A stretch of DNA of 64,000 bases. It comes from Cognatilysobacter tabacisoli. GTDB lineage: Bacteria > Pseudomonadota > Gammaproteobacteria > Xanthomonadales > Xanthomonadaceae. Location of the stretch: contig NZ_QXJI01000001.1 of NCBI RefSeq assembly GCF_003586305.1, positions 1,364,001-1,428,000 of the forward strand, given 5' to 3'. Positions 45,388 through 54,430 of the stretch are shown piece after piece; position 1 is the first letter of the stretch; each line of letters starts with the position of its first letter. The translations under genes were made by a program, and so were the position numbers. A model generated the notes under the pieces. The model was not told where the DNA came from and searched no databases. It was given only the letters and a program-made list of their open reading frames with translations.

Positions 45388-47094
45388 TCAGTAGCTGATG
45401 CGTTCGTCGGACCAGCCGCCGGGAACGCCCGAGAACCGCTGGTTCGCCGGATCGTTGGTCAGGTTGATCAGCACGTCGGCGTTGTAGACGATCGCCGCGG
45501 TGCCGTTGGCTTTGTCGATCTGCCCCTGCACGACCACCGAGCCGTAGACCGTCGCGCCGGCATTCATGTCCAGCGTGGCGTTGCCGCCGTTCTGCACTTC
45601 AGTAGCCGACATCACGTAGCCCGATGCGGGCGTGATCGTCAGCGCGCCGGCCTTGCTGCGAAGCAGGATCAAGCCGAACACGCGCCCCTGGATCCGTGCC
45701 GCGCCATCAATGACGAGCAGGACCGGCCGCGACGGCGTGCCCACCTGCTGGTTGGAGCCGATGTCGCAGCCTGTCTGGCACCAGACGAGGCCGGAGGCAG
45801 CGCTCGACAGGTAGGCCGATGTCGCGACCTGGGAGGCATTGAGGAGGTTCGCCGCCGTGGTTTCCGCGCTTGGGATCACTCTCAGCGCATTCTTGAAGAG
45901 GAAGGCCTCATCGACCCCCATCGTCGTCAGCACGCCCGTGTTCGGGTTCTTGTACTGGGTGAGCAGCTTGGTTTCGCAGAAGAAGTCGCCATCCGCATCA
46001 TTCCAGGCCTTCACGCCGAACACGAACTCGAACAGGTCGCACGGGAACTCGCTCGGCACGACGTCGATGTTCACGCCCTTGCCCGCAACCGTACCGTCGA
46101 TCTGACCGTCGATGTCGAGGATGTCGATGCCCTCGTCCTGCTTGTTGCCCGACTTGTCGTACGACAGCGAGCTGTCCGGCGCCAGGTCGCACTGGCAGTC
46201 GTCGCACACGACGATCCCGTCCTCGATCGTGGGCGTCACGCTGCCCTTGGTGAAGCGCGTGAACTCGTCGAAGTAACAGGTGTTCGGCGTACCCGTCTTG
46301 GTCAGGTCCTTGCGGGTCCAGACCGACACGGGGACGCCAGCGCCGCCGGCATTCGGGTTCGTCACGATCTGCAGGCCGCCGGTGACGTCGACGCTGCCCG
46401 ACGCAACGACGGGCGGTTTGCCCGGCAGGTTGTTGAGGATGCTGAAGGCGCCGACCGTCTGGGTCAGCGTCACGCGCGCGTTCTCATCGGGCAGGCTGCC
46501 GACGCTGACGAACGTCAGGATGCTGGTGGGCGACGTATCCGCCGGGTCGTCGGTGCAGACGGTCGGCTCGGCGTCATCATCCTTGTAGGCGACGCGGCAC
46601 AGCACGGGGGCGACGCCGTAGCGCGCGACGAAGCCGTTGCCGGTCGTGGTCACGGCAGGCGTGATCGGCAGCATCCGCGTCTCCCAGCCCGTCACGCTTC
46701 CGTTCCCGTCGAAATCGAAGCCGCCGCCTCGCCAGTAGTACATGGAGGAGCGGCGCGCCACGTTGACGGTGACGACGTTGCCGCCCGCGTCCGTGGTCTG
46801 GACGTTCGAGTTCGGCACGATCGCCCCGCACGGGAACGTGGTGTCCGCGTCGGTACAGCGCTCCCAGTTGCCCGCGGTGCCGATTGCGCCCGCGTTCTGG
46901 CGCAGGTACTCCATGCCTTCCGCCAGGCCCGCCTCGGCGACCTCCGTCACCAGCTTGCTGCGCAGGTCGTTGCCGGAACTGCGCTGCTCGAACAGGCCAA
47001 CGTTGAGCGCGAACAGCGTCATGACGCTTGCGAGTAGCAGCAGCACGACCACGACGATGAGGACGTTACCGCTTTGACGGATGCGACTGGACAT
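45388..47094 (-). CDS. Large PilX-like pilus assembly protein with EF-hand loop
   Basis: The 568-residue product begins MSSRIRQSG followed by NVLIVVVVLLLLASVMTLFA, the N-terminus typical of PilX proteins, which lack the E5-containing FTLIE consensus. PilX is usually about 170-200 aa. The extension carries a perfect 12-residue EF-hand-type loop DFDGNGSVTGWE (127-138), a second Asp-rich stretch NDADGDFF, and a Cys cluster CDDCQCD. Calcium binding is inferred. It lies between pilW and the giant pilV-like gene, 15 bp from each. Confidence 0.85.
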   Translation of the reverse strand: MSSRIRQSGNVLIVVVVLLLLASVMTLFALNVGLFEQRSSGNDLRSKLVTEVAEAGLAEGMEYLRQNAGAIGTAGNWERCTDADTTFPCGAIVPNSNVQTTDAGGNVVTVNVARRSSMYYWRGGGFDFDGNGSVTGWETRMLPITPAVTTTGNGFVARYGVAPVLCRVAYKDDDAEPTVCTDDPADTSPTSILTFVSVGSLPDENARVTLTQTVGAFSILNNLPGKPPVVASGSVDVTGGLQIVTNPNAGGAGVPVSVWTRKDLTKTGTPNTCYFDEFTRFTKGSVTPTIEDGIVVCDDCQCDLAPDSSLSYDKSGNKQDEGIDILDIDGQIDGTVAGKGVNIDVVPSEFPCDLFEFVFGVKAWNDADGDFFCETKLLTQYKNPNTGVLTTMGVDEAFLFKNALRVIPSAETTAANLLNASQVATSAYLSSAASGLVWCQTGCDIGSNQQVGTPSRPVLLVIDGAARIQGRVFGLILLRSKAGALTITPASGYVMSATEVQNGGNATLDMNAGATVYGSVVVQGQIDKANGTAAIVYNADVLINLTNDPANQRFSGVPGGWSDERISY

Positions 47095-47113
47095 GGGGTG
47101 CCCCTCGGTGCGA

Positions 47114-47698
47114 CTACGGGGTGACGGCCGCGGAGCGCGGCCAGATCGTGCGGGTAAGGGTGCGCTGGGTGCTGGCGTTGTCGGTCGAAAGGTGGCCGGA
47201 CATCGCCACGTTCACTGAGCCGTCGGCGCCTCCCGTCATGACGACGCTGTCGAGCACCAACTCGTCGCTGTTCAGCGCCGAGCCCGTGCCGCACGCAACC
47301 GGAGCGGTGGTGCTGGTGCCCAGCAGGAGGTCGCCGTTGCTGAACGTAAACGTGCGGAACTGACCGGTGCCCGCCGCGGCGTCGCAGCGATAGCCCACCC
47401 GCAGGCAGGTGGCGCTCGCCACCGGCGCGATGTCGCACTCCGAGGCCGCTGCCCCACCCATGCCGACATTGGCCAGAGGATCCGTCAAGCCACGCGCGCG
47501 GCGCATCTCGAGCGTCATGATGTCCGCCAGCGAACGCAGCTCCTGCGTGAGCCGGGTGGCCTGGATGGTCTCGTTGTTCGATTGCATGATCGAAACGACC
47601 AGCGCAAGCACCGCGCCGGTCACGATCAGGCCGACGACCAGCGCGATCATCATCTCGATCAGGGTCACGCCCGCCTGGTGGCGGGCCATCGGCGTCAT
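47114..47698 (-). CDS. pilW: PilW-family minor pilin
   Basis: The 194-residue protein has a prepilin leader MTPMARHQAG followed by VTLIEMMIALVVGLIVTGAV. The body contains the PilW pattern with LADIMTLEMRRARG and several cysteines (ECDIAP, TCLRVGYRCD, ACGTG). The ATG at 47698 overlaps the preceding fimT stop (ATGA); an in-frame ATG at 47707 is possible. PilW is usually longer (about 270-350 aa), so this is a short member. Confidence 0.85.
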   Translation of the reverse strand: MTPMARHQAGVTLIEMMIALVVGLIVTGAVLALVVSIMQSNNETIQATRLTQELRSLADIMTLEMRRARGLTDPLANVGMGGAAASECDIAPVASATCLRVGYRCDAAAGTGQFRTFTFSNGDLLLGTSTTAPVACGTGSALNSDELVLDSVVMTGGADGSVNVAMSGHLSTDNASTQRTLTRTIWPRSAAVTP

Positions 47699-48270
47699 CA
47701 GCTGCATGAGTCGAACCCCGCCATGGCCGGCTGGCCGCTCGGCACGCACAGCGTCGCGCGACCCAGTTGGGAGACATCGAGCTGCAGCGTGTACTTGCCG
47801 CTCGGCGACGTCAGCGACGTCGAAGCGGTCGTGCCCAGCGGGCTCAGTCCACCGCTGCGGCTGCTGAAAATCAGGTTGGCCGGCGCCGTACCGATCGACA
47901 CGCCGGCGAAATCGGCAGCATCGAAGACCAGCGGCCGGTTCGCGTCCATCGTGCAGGTGGCCGGGGCGGTGCAGTCGCAGGCCTCCGAACCGACGACGCT
48001 CATGCCCGGGGTCGCCGGCTCCGGCTTCGCCTTCGCGCCCACGCACCAGGCCGCGCCCGAGCCGCCGAACGACACGGCGACATCGCGGTTGCGCATGACC
48101 GATTCGGCGCGCGCGCTCGCAAGCAGCGTGACGACTTCATCGGCAGCCCCGCGAAGGCGGTAGCGCTCGAAGAAGTCGGTGAACGAGGGAGCGGCCAGGG
48201 TCAGCATCACCGCAAGCACGGCAACGACGACCAGCAGCTCGATCAGGGTGAAGCCTCGGGAGCGGTGCAC
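47698..48270 (-). CDS. FimT/FimU-family pseudopilin
   Basis: The GTG start at 48270 is preceded by GGAGG at 5-nt spacing and gives the leader MHRSRG followed by FTLIELLVVVAVLAVM (190 residues total). The GspH-type C-terminal beta domain carries cysteines (EACDCTAPATC, LCVPS, DSCS). It is the first gene of the minus-strand minor pilin run and is divergent from pilE. Confidence 0.88.
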   Translation of the reverse strand: MHRSRGFTLIELLVVVAVLAVMLTLAAPSFTDFFERYRLRGAADEVVTLLASARAESVMRNRDVAVSFGGSGAAWCVGAKAKPEPATPGMSVVGSEACDCTAPATCTMDANRPLVFDAADFAGVSIGTAPANLIFSSRSGGLSPLGTTASTSLTSPSGKYTLQLDVSQLGRATLCVPSGQPAMAGFDSCS

Positions 48271-48433
48271 GGCAACCTCCGTTGTTACGCAACGCAATCC
48301 TAGACAGGCTTCCGGCAGCAAGTAACGCCCCCCCCGACGACCGGGCAGGCCGTGGGGACGGGCGGTGGCGCTGCGCGGGTGGCGCTGGCTACGATGTGCC
48401 CACAGTCACGCAGCCGCGAGTCAGGGGATGGCC

Positions 48434-48826
48434 ATGCGCAGGGAAGTTGTCGGTTTCACGCTGATCGAATTGATGATCGTCGTCGCCGTGGTCGCGATCC
48501 TTGCGGCGATTGCGGTGCCTGCCTACAACGAGCAGGTGCGCAAGAGCCGGCGATCGGATGCGGTTTCGGCCGCGGGCCAGTATCAATTGGCCATGGAGCG
48601 ATGGCGCGCCGACCACCCCAGCTATGCGAATGACTCGAGTGGCGATCCCTATCCGGCTACGCCTACGAGTGCGTTCTACACGTTTACTCCGAGCAACGTC
48701 ACTCCCACCTCATACACCCTCACGGCGGCCCCCCAAGGTGCGCAGACCGGGGACCGCTGTGGCAACCTGACGGCGACTCAGAACCTGACGACCAAGCCGC
48801 AGTGGGCGACAGCGGCCTGTAACTGA
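48434..48826 (+). CDS. pilE: PilE-type pilin
   Basis: The 130-residue pilin has a short leader MRREVVG followed by FTLIELMIVVAVVAILAAIA. The globular domain has the disulfide-like pair at DRCGN and TAACN near the C-terminus. AGGGG at 48423-48427 is well placed for the ATG at 48434; the ATG at 48428 is an alternative. It is divergent from the minor pilin run and convergent with ppnN, only 12 bp apart. Confidence 0.9.
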   Translation: MRREVVGFTLIELMIVVAVVAILAAIAVPAYNEQVRKSRRSDAVSAAGQYQLAMERWRADHPSYANDSSGDPYPATPTSAFYTFTPSNVTPTSYTLTAAPQGAQTGDRCGNLTATQNLTTKPQWATAACN

Positions 48827-48838
48827 CGAGGGTGTGGC

Positions 48839-50218
48839 CTACGCCACCACCCGATAGCACGGCCGGTATTCGCCGGCGATCTTCATTCGGCGCTGGGCGA
48901 CGAACGCGCGCAACAGCGCGTCGAGCGATTCCATCATGTCGGGCGCACCGTGGATCTCGAACGGGCCATGCGCTTCGATTCGGCGCATGCCGTCTTCCTT
49001 GACGTTGCCGGCAACGATTCCGGAGAACGCGCGACGCAGGTCGGCGGCCAGCTCGTGCGGCGCGCGGCCGTGGTGGAGGTTGAGCGACGCCATCGCCTCG
49101 TGGGTGGGCACGAACGGCTGCTGGAACGCCAGCGGGATGTCGATCGACCAGTTGAAGTAGAACGAGTCCTTCTGGGCGATGCGGTGCTCGCGCACTTTGC
49201 GGATACCGGTGGACATCCGCTTGGCGACCGTCGCCGGATCGCCCACGATGATCTCGTAGCGCGAGGTGGCCGCTTCACCCAGCGTGAGGCGGATGAAGCG
49301 GTCGATCTGCTCGAAGTATGCGGCCGAGGCCGTCGGTCCGGTCAGGATCAGCGGGAACGGCAGGCCGGCGTTTTCCTCGCGCAGCAGGATGCCGAGCAGG
49401 TACAGGATCTCTTCCGCGGTGCCGACGCCTCCGGGGAAGACGATGATGCCGTGACCCATGCGCACGAACGCTTCGAGCCGCTTCTCGATGTCCGGCATGA
49501 TGACCAAGTGGTTGACGATCGGGTTCGGCGATTCGGCCGCGATGATCCCCGGCTCGGTGATGCCGATGTAGCGCGTGCGGCGGCGGCGCTGCTTGGCGTG
49601 CGCGATGGTCGCGCCCTTCATCGGCCCCTTCATCGCGCCCGGGCCGCAGCCGGTGCAGATGTCCAGGCCACGCAGCCCCAGCTCGTAGCCGACCTGCTTG
49701 GTGTAGACGTACTCGTCGCGTGAGATCGAGTGGCCGCCCCAGCACACGACCAGGTTCGGTTCGGTCGGGTGCAGGATCCGCGCGTTGCGCAGCAGGCCGA
49801 ACACCGCGTCGGTGATCCCGTCCGTGCTGGCCAGGTCGCGCCCGCCGTCCTCGCCCAGCTCGATCGCCGTGTAGGCCAGGTCGCGCACCACGGCGAACAG
49901 CAGCTCGGCCACGCCGCGGATCAGTTCCCCATCGACGAAGGCCATCGCCGGCGCGTGCACGAGGTCGATGCGCACCCCGCGATCCTGCTGGTGCACTTCG
50001 ATGTCGAAGTCCGGGTACAGCTCCCGCGCTGCGCGCGGGTCGTCGGAGGCGCTGCCGCTGGTCAGGACCGCCAGCGCGCAGCGGCGCAGCAGGTCGTGCA
50101 TGCCGGTCGACGCATCGCGCAGGCGCGCGACCTCGTCCCGCGACAGGACGTCGAGGCCGCCGCGCGGGTACAGGCGCGCGTTGACGGTCGGCAGATGGGT
50201 ATCGATGTGTGCGGTCAT
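48839..50218 (-). CDS. ppnN: Pyrimidine/purine nucleotide 5'-monophosphate nucleosidase
   Basis: The 459-residue LOG-family protein hydrolyses nucleoside monophosphates to base plus ribose 5-phosphate; the Escherichia coli homologue YgdH/PpnN is controlled by (p)ppGpp. The LOG motif PGGVGTAEEIL and the upstream GPGAMKGPMKGA are present, along with the N- and C-terminal PpnN-specific domains. Length matches the family. The ATG at 50218 is well placed; a longer frame upstream runs into the terminator. Confidence 0.93.
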   Translation of the reverse strand: MTAHIDTHLPTVNARLYPRGGLDVLSRDEVARLRDASTGMHDLLRRCALAVLTSGSASDDPRAARELYPDFDIEVHQQDRGVRIDLVHAPAMAFVDGELIRGVAELLFAVVRDLAYTAIELGEDGGRDLASTDGITDAVFGLLRNARILHPTEPNLVVCWGGHSISRDEYVYTKQVGYELGLRGLDICTGCGPGAMKGPMKGATIAHAKQRRRRTRYIGITEPGIIAAESPNPIVNHLVIMPDIEKRLEAFVRMGHGIIVFPGGVGTAEEILYLLGILLREENAGLPFPLILTGPTASAAYFEQIDRFIRLTLGEAATSRYEIIVGDPATVAKRMSTGIRKVREHRIAQKDSFYFNWSIDIPLAFQQPFVPTHEAMASLNLHHGRAPHELAADLRRAFSGIVAGNVKEDGMRRIEAHGPFEIHGAPDMMESLDALLRAFVAQRRMKIAGEYRPCYRVVA

Positions 50219-50280
50219 TCCGTTGCTCTTCTTCTGTTCGTTCGTGTCTTCGCGGGCGACTGTATCGCAGTGGGCGCCGC

Positions 50281-50310
50281 CAAAGAAAACGGCCGGGTTT
50301 CCCCGGCCGT
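50281..50310 (-). terminator. Terminator after the TonB-dependent receptor gene
   Basis: A 9-bp stem ACGGCCGGG / CCCGGCCGT with loop GAAA is followed on the minus strand by TTTCTTTG. It separates the receptor gene from ppnN. Confidence 0.85.
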
Positions 50311-50337
50311 TCCCATGTTCCGGATCGTTGGCGCAGA

Positions 50338-53300
50338 TCAGAACTTGTAGCGGAAACCCACCTGCAGCGACCAGCGCGAGATGCCGCGGTCGTCGTAGAT
50401 GCGGGTGGTGTCCGGCGTGTTGAAGCGGTAGACGTACTTGCCGGTCGCCGGGTCGATGCCGCCGTACTCGACGACGCCGAAGCTGCCCGGGAACGCGACC
50501 TCCTCGATCTTGCCCCAATCCTTGTTGATCAGGTTGCCGACGTTGAGGATGTCCAGCCAAATCTCGGACTTGTGGCCCGACATGAAGCCCGGCAGCTCCT
50601 GCGAGATGCGCATGTCGAACTGGTTCACCCACGGGGCGCGGGCGCCGTTGCGCTCGGCCACGCGGCCGCGGTTCGCGCTCAGGTACTCGTCACCGTTGAC
50701 GTAGTTCCAGAACGCGGCCTCTTCGGCCGGCGAGCCGAACAGCACGTCGCCCGGACCGGTCGGGATGTACAGCAGGTCGTTGCCCGCACGGTTGTCGCCG
50801 TTGGCGTCGTTGTCGAACACGTAGCTGTACGGACGGCCCGAGCGGCCCTCATAGAACATCGAGGCGGTGGTGTTGTAGTTGCCGAAGAAGGCGTGCTTCC
50901 AGCTGATCGCCGCGGTGAAGCGGTCGCGGATCTCGTACGACGAGCGCGCGGCCACGTTCTCGTTCGGGTTGAACGTGTTCGCGTTGCCCCACTGCGAGCC
51001 GGACGTCGAGCTGGTCAGCGCGCTGGCCTCGGTGGCGTTGGTGTACGTGTATGCCAGCAGCCAGGTCCAGTCGCTGTCGCCGAACGGCTTGTTGAGCGAG
51101 AACGTGAGCTGCTGCGACTCGCCCTTGTTGGTCGGACGCGCGATCAGCAGGTCGTTGAACGCGGTGTTGCGCAGCGCGCGACCGCTGGCGCCGCCCGACG
51201 CGGTGCCGGCCTGGTTGAAGTTGGCGCGGTTGTAGCCGGCGGTGTTCCAGTACAGCAGGCGACCGTCCTGGCCGACGCGGGTCGGGCCACCCAGGTTCAG
51301 CTGCTCGTAGTAGATGCCTTCCTTGACCGAGGTCAGCACCAGCTCGGTGGCGGCAACGACGCCCCACCACGGCAGCTCGGTGTCGAACGCGAGGTTGGCC
51401 TTCCACACGGACGGCTGGCCCAGCGCCGGGTCGACGAAGTCGACCGACTGCGTGCCGGCGCGGGCGCCGGGCGGGATCAGGTTGATCTGGTCGGCGCGGT
51501 CCGGGTCGAAGCAGCGCGGCTGGGCGATCGTACCGCCCGGGCACGGGCCGGCCAGGCCGGTCGAGAAGAAGTAGTCGGTGTAGCCGAAGCCGGTGTTGGT
51601 GAACGGATTCGACAGCCACACGTTCGCCGACGCGCCCTGGAACAGGCCGACGCCGCCGCGCAGCTGGCTCGGGCGATCGCTGTCGAAGGTGTAGTTGAAG
51701 CCGAAGCGCGGCTGCACCAGGTCGTTGCCGTCGATCGTCGCGCTGTTGTCGAACCCGGTGAACGTCGACGCGGCGGCGTTGTAGGTCGGCTCGCTGTCGA
51801 CCATCGGCTTGTCATAGCGCAGGCCGAAGGTCAGGGTCAGGTTGCTGTTGACCGCCCAGGTGTCCTGCACGAACACGCCGAGGTTCTTCAGGCCCCAGAT
51901 CGCGGCCATGTTGTCGAGGTTGCCGTTGGCCGGATAGAACAGCTGGTAGCGGCTCGGGCGGCCGTTCTCGAAGTCGGCGATGCTGTTGAACGTGTACGCA
52001 CCATTGATGCGACGGCCGAACAGGTTGTAGATGTCGTTGTCTTCGTAGTCGAAGCCGAACTTCATCGTGTGGTCGCCGAGGAACAGGTTGCCGGCGAAGA
52101 ACGCGTTGAGCGTCTCGGTCTCGAGGATGTTGGCGTGCGTGTTCTCTTCGGTACCGAAGTTCAGGAAGTTGTTGCCGATGCGGACCGAGATGGCCGGCAG
52201 GTCGCCCTTCGGCGTACGCACGGCCGAATAGTCGCGGCGGGAGATCTTCGCTTCGGTCGAGAAGCTGTCGGTCCAGTCGCTGAACAGCTGCGCGGTGTAG
52301 GTGTCGAACTCGAAGTCGCGCTGGTAGTCGTAGGTGCTCAGCGCGATGTTGGTGCCGCTGAAGCCCGGGAACACCGCCACGCTCTGGTCGGACGTGCCAT
52401 AGCGCACGCTCAGGCGCTGGCTGTCGGTGATGTTCCAGTCGATCTTGAGGCCGTACTCCTCGCTGGTCGTGTCGGCGCCGCCGACGCCGAAGCTGCCGGC
52501 GTCGAAACCGTAGCCCGACGCCGCCGTGCGCACGCGCTGGATGTCGGCGTCGGTGATGCCGACGATGTTCGACGCGCCGGAGCCGACCGGGCCGAACGTC
52601 GGGCCCGGGGCGCCGAGTTCGCTCTTCTCGTAGTTGAAGAAGAAGAACAGCTTGTCCTTGATCAGCGGGCCGCCGACGGTCAGGCCGTAGGTGGTGTCGT
52701 CCTCGAAGCCCGAGAAGTCGGTGCCGTTCTCGTTCTTGCGGACCATCGAGTTGTCGCGGTACAGGCCGTACACCGAGCCGCGGAACTGGTTGGTGCCGGA
52801 CTTGGTGACCGCGTTGATCACGCCGCCGGTGCCGCCGGAGATGGTGACGTCATAGTTGGCGACGTCGACCGAGATTTCGTCGATGGCGTCCATCGAGAAC
52901 GGCTGCTTCGGCGTCGGCAGGCCGTTGGACTCCAGGCCGAAGCTGTCGTTGGTGCTGATGCCGTCGACGCGGATCGCGTTGTAGCGCGGGTTCTGGCCGC
53001 CGACCGAAATCTCGTTGCGCGACTTGTCGGTCTGCGACACGCGCGGGTCGAGGCGGGCGTAGTCCTGCAGGTTCCGCTCGATCGACGGGAAGGCGTCGAT
53101 CTGCTCGCGGGTCACGTTGCTGCCGGCGCCGATCTTGGTGGCGCTGAACACTTCCGAGCCGCCGTAGGCGATGGCCTGGACCGACTCGAGCGTGGTCACG
53201 TCGTTGCGCAGGGCGACGTCGACTTCGTTGACCTTGTCGAGGTTGAGGTAGACACCTTCCTGCGCGGCGGTGCCGGCGCCGGCCTTGGTGCTGGTGATCG

Positions 53301-53550
53301 TGTACGGACCGCCGACGCGCAGGCCGCGGGCGTTGTACCGACCGTCCGCACCGGTGACGGCGCGGCTCACCGTGCCGGACTCGGTGTGCACGATGGTGAC
53401 TTCAGCGCCAGCCACCGGCTGGCCGTCGGCGCCGACGACGCGACCGGCAACGCCGGCGGAGGTCTGCTGCGCGAACACCGGTGCGGTGGCAAGAGCGGCG
53501 AGGAGTCCCAGCGTGAGCTTGGACATCCGGACACGATTCGGGTGGGTCAT
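50338..53550 (-). CDS. Oar-like TonB-dependent outer membrane receptor
   Basis: The 1070-residue precursor has a signal peptide (ending near VFAQ). A carboxypeptidase-regulatory-like beta-sandwich (about 30-115: VVGADGQPVAGAEVTI) is followed by a plug domain with VGGQNPRYNAIRVDGI, and a long beta barrel ending in the terminal Phe (GFRYKF). The combination is that of Oar/OmpA-related TonB receptors common in Xanthomonadales. The substrate (peptide, siderophore or other) cannot be inferred. Palindromes and TTAACAGC repeats lie upstream. An internal ATG at 53526 is an alternative start. Confidence 0.9.
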   Translation of the reverse strand: MTHPNRVRMSKLTLGLLAALATAPVFAQQTSAGVAGRVVGADGQPVAGAEVTIVHTESGTVSRAVTGADGRYNARGLRVGGPYTITSTKAGAGTAAQEGVYLNLDKVNEVDVALRNDVTTLESVQAIAYGGSEVFSATKIGAGSNVTREQIDAFPSIERNLQDYARLDPRVSQTDKSRNEISVGGQNPRYNAIRVDGISTNDSFGLESNGLPTPKQPFSMDAIDEISVDVANYDVTISGGTGGVINAVTKSGTNQFRGSVYGLYRDNSMVRKNENGTDFSGFEDDTTYGLTVGGPLIKDKLFFFFNYEKSELGAPGPTFGPVGSGASNIVGITDADIQRVRTAASGYGFDAGSFGVGGADTTSEEYGLKIDWNITDSQRLSVRYGTSDQSVAVFPGFSGTNIALSTYDYQRDFEFDTYTAQLFSDWTDSFSTEAKISRRDYSAVRTPKGDLPAISVRIGNNFLNFGTEENTHANILETETLNAFFAGNLFLGDHTMKFGFDYEDNDIYNLFGRRINGAYTFNSIADFENGRPSRYQLFYPANGNLDNMAAIWGLKNLGVFVQDTWAVNSNLTLTFGLRYDKPMVDSEPTYNAAASTFTGFDNSATIDGNDLVQPRFGFNYTFDSDRPSQLRGGVGLFQGASANVWLSNPFTNTGFGYTDYFFSTGLAGPCPGGTIAQPRCFDPDRADQINLIPPGARAGTQSVDFVDPALGQPSVWKANLAFDTELPWWGVVAATELVLTSVKEGIYYEQLNLGGPTRVGQDGRLLYWNTAGYNRANFNQAGTASGGASGRALRNTAFNDLLIARPTNKGESQQLTFSLNKPFGDSDWTWLLAYTYTNATEASALTSSTSGSQWGNANTFNPNENVAARSSYEIRDRFTAAISWKHAFFGNYNTTASMFYEGRSGRPYSYVFDNDANGDNRAGNDLLYIPTGPGDVLFGSPAEEAAFWNYVNGDEYLSANRGRVAERNGARAPWVNQFDMRISQELPGFMSGHKSEIWLDILNVGNLINKDWGKIEEVAFPGSFGVVEYGGIDPATGKYVYRFNTPDTTRIYDDRGISRWSLQVGFRYKF

Positions 53551-53809
53551 TGCGAAGGCCTCGGTGCGTGGAATGCATTAGCCGGCACGACCGCGCATCC
53601 GGCCCCACCGACGATCTGGAATTGCCCCTGACCCGGCCGGCATGCGTCGCCCCCGGGTTAACAGCAGTTTAACAGCCTAGGCCCCGGATGTTGCAGGTCT
53701 GTGACGTCTGACAAATTCCTGAGACCTGTCTCGTTTAGCCCGCAGGGCCTTCCCTTGCCCCGGGGCCGCTTGCACGCCCCTGGGTTCACTGCCCGCCGAC
53801 CAGCGGGCC
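53551..53809 (-). promoter_or_regulatory. Upstream region of the TonB receptor
   Basis: TTAACAGC occurs twice (53658-53665 and 53669-53676) as 11-bp-spaced direct repeats on the plus strand. The palindrome GAGACCTGTCTC lies near 53721-53732. TGACAA (53709-53714) reads TTGTCA, a possible -35, on the minus strand. A clear -10 is not seen. Confidence 0.35.
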
Positions 53810-54406
53810 TCAGGGCGGCGATATCTGCAGGTAGGTGCCCAGCCCGTCGAGGAACATCTGCACCGAGATGGCGACCAGCAGCATGCCCATCAGCCGCTCG
53901 ACCGCGGTCAGGACGCGGGTGCCGAGCCACTTGTAGAGGAAGGTGGCTGAAAACAGGATCGCCGCGGTCGCGCCCCACGCGATCAGCAGGGCCAAGCTCC
54001 AGTCGCCCAGCCGATCCGGGTCCTTGCTGCCCATCAGCATCACCGCCGCCATCCCGGACGGGCCGGCCACCAGCGGGATTGCCATCGGCACGATGAAGGG
54101 CTCACCGTCCGGGATCTCGCCCATCAACCCTTCCGGCGGCGGGAAGATCATCCGGATGCCAATCAGGAACAGCACGATGCCGCCGGCGATCGACACCGAT
54201 TCCTGGCGCAGGTGCATCAGCTCGAGCGCGTACTTGCCGGCCCACAGGAACAGCATCAGCACGCCGAGTGCGATCAGCAGCTCGCGGGCGATGATGATCC
54301 GCTGCCGGCGCGCCGGCAGCCCGCGCAGCAGGCTCAGGAACACCGGCACGTTGCCGAGCGGGTCCAGGATCAGGAACAGCAGCAGGGCGGCCGAGGCGAT
54401 GGTCAT
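53810..54406 (-). CDS. MarC-family (YhgN-like) integral membrane protein
   Basis: The 198-residue protein has six hydrophobic segments. The conserved LFLILDPLGNVPVF near the N-terminus and IPLVAGPSGMAAVMLM in the middle are typical of MarC/UPF0056. Function unknown despite the historical multiple-antibiotic-resistance name. It is 24 bp downstream of the SDR gene. Confidence 0.9.
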   Translation of the reverse strand: MTIASAALLLFLILDPLGNVPVFLSLLRGLPARRQRIIIARELLIALGVLMLFLWAGKYALELMHLRQESVSIAGGIVLFLIGIRMIFPPPEGLMGEIPDGEPFIVPMAIPLVAGPSGMAAVMLMGSKDPDRLGDWSLALLIAWGATAAILFSATFLYKWLGTRVLTAVERLMGMLLVAISVQMFLDGLGTYLQISPP

Positions 54407-54430
54407 GGCGGGTCCGTTCGGGGCAGCCGC

